Below, piece after piece: positions 63,001 to 64,000 of a stretch of DNA of 64,000 nucleotides. A program made the position numbers and the translations under genes. Source of the DNA: DASZIT01 sp963819695 (GTDB taxonomy: Bacteria; Actinomycetota; Acidimicrobiia; Acidimicrobiales; RAAP-2); the NCBI GenBank assembly GCA_963819695.1, contig CAWFXD010000002.1, positions 682,001 to 746,000 of the forward strand, in the 5' to 3' direction. Under the pieces are notes generated by a model. The model searched no databases. It saw nothing but the letters and a program-made list of their open reading frames with translations, and was not told the origin of the DNA. Each line of letters opens with the position of its first letter. Position 1 is the stretch's first letter.

Positions 63001-64000
63001 GTGCGCGCCTATCTCGATCATGCGGCCACCACGCCCATGCGACCGGAGGCGGTCGAGGCCATGCTGCCCTACCTTGGCGGGGCCGGGATGTCCGGCAACC
63101 CCTCGGGGAGCCACCGCGAATCCCGGAGGGCGCGGCTGGCGGTGGACGACGCCCGTGAGCAGATCGCCGGTCTTCTCGGGGCTGACCTCGGCGAGGTGGT
63201 GTTCACCGGCAGCGGCACCGAGGCGGACAATCTGGCCATCACCGGCGCCCTCGGCGCGCGGCCGGTTTCCGCCGGCGGCCGGACCGGAGCGATCGTGTGC
63301 ACGGCCATGGAGCACCATGCGGTGCTCAACACCTGCCGGGCGGCGGCCGGGCCCGGGAGCCGCGGGCTCCGGGAAGTGGGCGCCGACCGTTCGGGGATGG
63401 TCGATCTCGAAAGGTTGGCCGAAGCCTGCACTCCCGATGTCCGGCTGGTGTCGGTGATGGCGGTGAACAACGAAATCGGCACCGTCCAGCCACTCGACGA
63501 GGTGTCCCGCCTCGTCCGCACCCTGTCGCCGGACGCCGTGCTCCACACCGACGCCGTCCAGGCCGCGCCGTGGCTGGACATGCCGCCGATCACCGCCTGC
63601 GTCGACCTCCTGTCGTTGAGCGCCCACAAGTTCGGTGGTCCACAGGGGGTGGGCGCCCTGGTGGTCCGCAACGGGGTGCCCATCGAGGCGGTGATCCATG
63701 GCGGGGGACAGGAGCGGGAGCGGCGGAGCGGGACCCACAATGTGGCCGGCATCGTGGCCATGGCCGCCGCCCTGTCGGCGACGGTGGCCGAGCGCGCCGA
63801 CACCCTGGTCCGGGTCACCGCACTCCGTGACCGGTTGGTTGACGGGCTGTCGGCCTCGGTGGCCGGGACCGCGGAAACCGGGGACCGAAGGGCCAAGGTT
63901 CCCGGGCATGCCCACGTCCGCTTCGACGGGGTCGAGAGCGAGGCAATGGTGGTGCTCCTCGACGACGCCGGGGTGGCCGCCTCGGCCGGGGCCGCCTGCT
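63001..64000 (+). CDS. Cysteine desulfurase (IscS/NifS family), 3' end outside window
   Basis: A class V PLP enzyme that takes sulfur from cysteine for Fe-S clusters or tRNA thiolation. The frame starts at GTG 63001 (VRAYLDHAATTPMRPEAVEA), the classic YLDxAATTP opening. Then GNPSGSHRESRRARLAVDDA, VVFTGSGTEADNLAITGALG, and CTAMEHHAVLNTC with the PLP-stacking His. The PLP Lys is in LLSLSAHKFGGPQGVGALVV. The Arg-rich GGGQERERRSGTHNVAGIVA follows. The window ends within the active-site loop: ASAGAAC, where the last Cys is the expected catalytic one. In many actinomycetes such a gene lies next to mnmA; not visible here. Confidence 0.93.
   Translation, partial: MRAYLDHAATTPMRPEAVEAMLPYLGGAGMSGNPSGSHRESRRARLAVDDAREQIAGLLGADLGEVVFTGSGTEADNLAITGALGARPVSAGGRTGAIVCTAMEHHAVLNTCRAAAGPGSRGLREVGADRSGMVDLERLAEACTPDVRLVSVMAVNNEIGTVQPLDEVSRLVRTLSPDAVLHTDAVQAAPWLDMPPITACVDLLSLSAHKFGGPQGVGALVVRNGVPIEAVIHGGGQERERRSGTHNVAGIVAMAAALSATVAERADTLVRVTALRDRLVDGLSASVAGTAETGDRRAKVPGHAHVRFDGVESEAMVVLLDDAGVAASAGAAC

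Noticed and set aside
1..64000. Mobile elements, tRNA, rRNA or CRISPR arrays
   Set aside because: I looked for transposase motifs, T-loop consensus and regularly spaced repeats and saw none; a dedicated tRNA or CRISPR scan could still find a missed one.

Overview
The window is high-GC (roughly 70% by eye), densely packed bacterial DNA. Gene content points to an actinomycete: a mycofactocin locus with its nicotinoprotein dehydrogenase, an Rpf-like secreted transglycosylase, an MmpL transporter, many SRPBCC, SDR and alpha/beta-hydrolase genes, and a leuA gene behind a peptide attenuator. Acidimicrobiia is my best guess for the class, but this is inference. I see no phage, insertion sequence, CRISPR array, tRNA or rRNA.

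Layout. 1-9.6 kb: the tail of an unidentified protein, an MmpL transporter, a PTP-type phosphatase, an MFS transporter, a MarR regulator, a metal-chelate-binding protein, a cold-shock protein and an Rpf-like protein. 9.6-23.8 kb: a twelve-gene minus-strand mycofactocin operon, in transcription order mftA, mftB, mftC, two OYE/FadH flavoenzymes, ETF alpha, a FixC-like flavoprotein, a ferredoxin, ETF beta, mftE, an SDR and mftF. Divergent from it are the TetR regulator mftR and an NDMA-dependent alcohol dehydrogenase. No mftD is present; its usual place is taken by the flavin/ETF/ferredoxin module. 24-34.8 kb: secreted proteins, a three-gene aminotransferase/HpnA-like epimerase/MTA-SAH-deaminase operon, SRPBCC proteins, an SGNH lipoprotein, a thioesterase and a YihY protein. 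34.8-42.1 kb: an Rrf2 regulator with a TauE/SafE sulfur transporter and a candidate operator, an Fpg/Nei glycosylase, a type-2 isoleucyl-tRNA synthetase with a swapped GLHH signature, and a FGGY kinase. 42.2-50 kb: a DUF4242/cyclase fusion, small enzymes, and leuA with a leader peptide and terminator. 50-64 kb: a glutamine-synthetase/SDR/aldehyde-dehydrogenase group, SRPBCC proteins, a sirtuin, an MFS/AMP-ligase pair, a succinate-semialdehyde-type dehydrogenase, a secreted lysozyme-like protein and the start of a cysteine desulfurase.

The mycofactocin genes would make a peptide-derived redox cofactor. MftA is modified by MftB/MftC, trimmed by MftE and glycosylated by MftF. The alcohol dehydrogenase and SDR would load electrons onto it, and the OYE, ETF and FixC/FixX proteins would plausibly carry them to quinone. 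Nearly every junction in the operon is a 4-base stop/start overlap, so its proteins are probably made together.

A caution on quality: between about 3.5 and 21.3 kb almost every gene carries one or more single-base frame breaks, several of them at G or C runs, with recognisable protein on both sides. The stretch from 21.3 to 49.7 kb is clean. Isolated breaks recur near 50.8 and 52.9 kb. This looks like base-level assembly error rather than decay. Coordinates for such genes run from the inferred start to the inferred stop.
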